A stretch of 64,000 nucleotides of DNA from positions 62,001 to 126,000 of the forward strand of contig JADJOD010000009.1 of the NCBI GenBank assembly GCA_016713985.1, written 5' to 3'. The position numbers were made by a program, and so were the translations under genes. Positions 61,023 to 64,000 of the stretch are shown here, piece by piece (within the stretch, counting starts at the first letter, position 1; each line of letters starts with the position of its first letter). The DNA comes from Lewinellaceae bacterium (GTDB lineage: Bacteria; Bacteroidota; Bacteroidia; Chitinophagales; Saprospiraceae). The notes under the pieces were generated by a model, which was not told where the DNA came from, made no database searches, and saw nothing but the letters and a program-made list of their open reading frames with translations.

Positions 61023-64000
61023 TCAAAACTCCAGTTTCAACCCTGCAATGAACGTCCTCGGCGCCGGCACCGTGCCCCAGTCGATGCCCACCGCGAGATC
61101 GGAAGAAAGCCCGAGGCCGCGTGTATCGTTGGCATTTGCCTGAATTTCGGGGTCCAAACCGGGATATTTGGTGAAGGTGAGTGCATTCTGCGCCGTCACA
61201 TAAAGCCGCAGGCCGCTGATGCCGTCCCATTTCAGCAGTTCTTTAAAATTGTAACCCAGCGTGATATTGCGGATACGCAGGTAAGAGCCGTCTTCCAGGA
61301 AACGGGTGGAAGGGCGGCGGTTGCCGTTTCGGTCGTCCACGCTCACTTTCGGGATGTTGGTATTGGTATTGGTGGGCGTCCAGCGGTTGAGGATATCCGG
61401 TAGGAATTGAAGCCGCGCAGTTGGGTTTCGTAGGCGAAGTTGCCGTACAGGAAATACACGTCGTTGCCCTGCACCCCTTGCACAAGCACGGAAAAATCGA
61501 AATTTTTCCAGTTGAAACCGAGGTTGAGGCCGTAGGTAAAGTCCGGGAACGGGTTGCCGATGTGTTTTCGGTCTTTGTCGTCGATTTTGTTGTCGCCGTT
61601 CAGGTCGGCAAATTTTACGTCGCCCGGGCGGGTATTGATGGTTTGGAACGGACTGGCGTCGATTTCCGCCTGGGTTTGAAAAATGCCCAGCATGTCGTAC
61701 AGGAAAAACGACCCGACCGGGAAACCCGGCTCCGTTTTGGTGAGCGCGCCGTCCGACAACCCGAAACCGCCGAGGATCGGTTCGCTGTCGGCGATCGAGA
61801 CCACTTCGTTGCGAATCGCGGAGATGTTGGCGCCGAAGTAATAATTTAATTCGCCGGACCTGTTTTTGTAAATCAAACCCAGTTCGACGCCGTTGTTTTC
61901 CACGGAAGCCGCATTTACGAAGGGCGGTCTTTGCGAACCACCCGCCTGCGGCACCGGCACCCGCACGAGGATATCGTCGGTGCGTTTTTGAAACCAGTCG
62001 GCCGTGAGTGAAAGCCGGTCTTCCCAAAAACTCATGTCGAGCCCGAGGTTGGCCTGGGTGCTGGTTTCCCAGCGGATATTGCTGTTGCCGGTTTCCAGGA
62101 TAGTGGCGCCGGTCACGATTTTGTCGCCAAAAACATACACGCGGTCGCCCGTATTCACTAAGGAACTAAAGGGATAAATGCCGATCTCCTGGTTGCCGAG
62201 CCGGCCCCAACTGGCCCGTATTTTCAGGCTGGAGACCACCTTTACCTGTTCAAAAAAACGCTCGTTCGACACGTTCCAGGCCGCCGACACCGAGGGAAAA
62301 ACGCCCCAGCGATTGTTTCGGCCGAAACGTGAGGAGCCGTCGCGGCGCACCGCTGCACTCAACACGTAGCGGCTTTTGAAGGAATAACCCGCTTGTGCAA
62401 AAAAGGACAACAAGGCCCATTCGGTGGCGATACCCGACGCGCCGAGGTTTTCGAGCGCTTCCGGGTTGCTGGCGTCGATATAGCGGAAAAGTGGGTCGGT
62501 ACTGCGAAAATTGTTGGCCGATGCGCCGAGATAATCGGTATGGTTTTGAATGGCTTCCATACCGAGCAGGGTGGAAACGCGGTGGTCGCCGAACGTTTGC
62601 TGAAAATCAATGGTGTTGTTCCAAACGAGGGTTTGATTAAAAACCCGGCCCTCGTTCAGCGATGTTGGGTCGTAAATCGCGGCGGAAAGGCGTTTTTTGA
62701 ACAGTTTTTCCCGTTCAAACTGAAAATCGCCGCCGAGTGTGCTGCGCAACTTCAGGTTCTTCCAGAAGGACAACTCTGCAAACACATTTCCAAAAACGCG
62801 GTAGCGCCGGATGTGCCAGTCGGTATTTTCGATAAAAACAAGCGGATTGGCGTTGCCGTCGCCGTAGAGGTTCGGCTCGCCGAGTTCGGACGTGACGTTG
62901 ACGTAACTGCCGTCGGGGTACCGTTCGCTAAAAACCGGCGCAGCAATGAGCGCATACCGGATACCGCTCAATTCGTTGCCGGGGCCGTAGCCGTCGCCGG
63001 AGGCCCCGATCACCTTGCGGTCGGTATGGGAAAATGACAGGTTATTGCCCAGTTTGAAGCGTTTATTGCCGGTTTCGCCGTTAAAACGCAACTGGTATTT
63101 GTCAAAACCCTGCCCCCTGAACACACCGGTCTGGGTGTGGTATTCGCCGGACAGGTAAAAACTGCTGTTTTCGCCGCCGCCCATCGCCGAAAGGGCGTAA
63201 TGCTGGATCGGCGCCAGGTGGAACACCTTGTCTAACCAGTCGTTGTCGGGCAGGGTGTCTAAAATGGCGGGGTCGTAGGTGGGCAACTGGTTGGCGGGGT
63301 TGCGCAGGGTGTTGGCATTGGTGATGGCCTCGTTGCGGATGTTCAGGTATTCTTCAGCGTTGAGCAGTTCGGGCAGGTTGACAACTTGCTGGATACCGCT
63401 GTATGCTTCAAAGGAAAATGCGGGTTTGCCGGATTTGCCGCGTTTGGTGGTAATAAGCACCACGCCATTGGCCGCCCTGGCGCCGTAAATGGCCGCCGCC
63501 GCGCCGTCTTTCAACACGACGATGGATTCGATGTCGCCGGGAGAAAACATATTGATGTTGCCCGTTGTCGGCACGCCGTCGATGATAAAAAGCGGGTTGT
63601 TGTTGCCCAAAGTGCCCGCGCCGCGGATACGCACGGCAATGTCGTCGCCCGGCGAACCGGTCACCTGCGTCACCATGACACCCGGCGCCTGGCCCTGCAA
63701 GGCCTGATCGATGCCGACTACGACGAGTTTTTCGATGTCCCGGGCCTTGATCGACGCGATGGCGGAGGAAATATCGCTGCGGATTTCTTTTTTGTAACCG
63801 GTCACCACCACATCCTGCAACATGTCGGCGCCGGCCCGCATCACGACCTGCAGGATTGCCCGGTTTTGCACCGGCATTTCCAGGTTGTCAAAACCGACGT
63901 AGCGAAATAACAGGATGGCGTCGGGCGTTGCGACGTCGAGGCGAAAATTTCCGGCGAAATCGGTGCTTGTTCCGTTAGCCGTGCCTTTTTCCTGCACACT
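61023..64000 (-). CDS. SusC/RagA-family transporter (PUL 2), 5' end outside window, frameshifted
   Basis: The frame runs off the right edge; the first residues seen (SVQEKGTANGTSTDFAGNF) are the end of the CarboxypepD_reg-like domain. TonB box and plug follow: LQDVVVTGYKKEIRSDIS, VRIRGAGTLGNNNPLFIIDG and AAIYGARAANGVVLITTKRG. Near 61404-61408 one base is missing. Restoring a T gives LRGFNFLPDILNRWTPTNTN and the barrel end SYLRIRNITLGYNF to FIAGLKLEF. About 990 residues are visible, fitting a SusC of roughly 1000-1100. It works with the SusD encoded downstream to import oligosaccharides, powered by TonB. Confidence 0.9.

Overview
The window reads as a chromosome segment of a Bacteroidota bacterium, most likely of the Saprospiria/Chitinophagia kind. 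The evidence is two SusC/SusD glycan-uptake pairs, a hybrid two-component regulator, type IX secretion (T9SS) sorting domains with the PNPA-type motif, SprB/HYR/PKD/LamG surface proteins, a DUF4249 lipoprotein paired with a TonB receptor, and -7 elements close to TAnnTTTG. Base composition is moderately GC-rich. I see no rRNA, tRNA, CRISPR array, transposase or replication origin.

Layout. 1-2653: 3' part of a YdiJ-like FAD/Fe-S dehydrogenase. 3060-5846: a damaged stretch holding pieces of one or two secreted T9SS proteins. 6054-8847: a membrane protein with an effector-associated domain (minus strand), divergent from a TonB receptor. 9238-13809: a giant SprB/HYR adhesin. 13922-33207: one minus-strand polysaccharide utilisation locus (PUL 1): hybrid two-component regulator, SusC, SusD, CRTAC1-like FG-GAP lipoprotein, esterase, GH31 alpha-xylosidase-like enzyme, and an FG-GAP lipoprotein with a CxxCH haem motif. 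33435-35240: a protein made of two fused alpha/beta hydrolases. 35664-39158: TonB receptor plus DUF4249 lipoprotein. 39159-41043: TauE/SafE permease and a fumarylacetoacetate hydrolase-family enzyme. 41219-43027: a compact three-gene cassette, DUF488-DUF488-dual OB, the best candidate here for a poorly described system. 43068-64000: PUL 2: SusC, SusD, a large T9SS hydrolase-like protein with LamG, a five-LamG T9SS protein, GH130 phosphorylase, MFS transporter and a lipoprotein paralogue of the hydrolase-like protein. An M43 metalloprotease lies in it on the opposite strand.

How the genes work together. In each PUL, SusC/SusD would import oligosaccharides that surface enzymes release. In PUL 1 the hybrid regulator would sense them and switch on the minus-strand run, with GH31 and the esterase trimming side groups. 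In PUL 2 a cytoplasmic GH130 phosphorylase and an MFS permease suggest phosphorolysis of mannosides after import. The substrates are inference.

Data quality. At least ten otherwise well-conserved reading frames are broken by single-base indels near 890, 4005, 5130, 25132, 26717, 29206, 32220, 47405, 59006 and 61406, several of them in homopolymers. This looks more like residual assembly error than ten separate pseudogenes. The affected genes are given at full span with the break marked.

Intergenic hairpins recur: three copies of an ACAGGATTTACAGGAT palindrome, a perfect 38-bp inverted repeat at 44807-44893, and long palindromes at 2668-2752 and 5890-6054.
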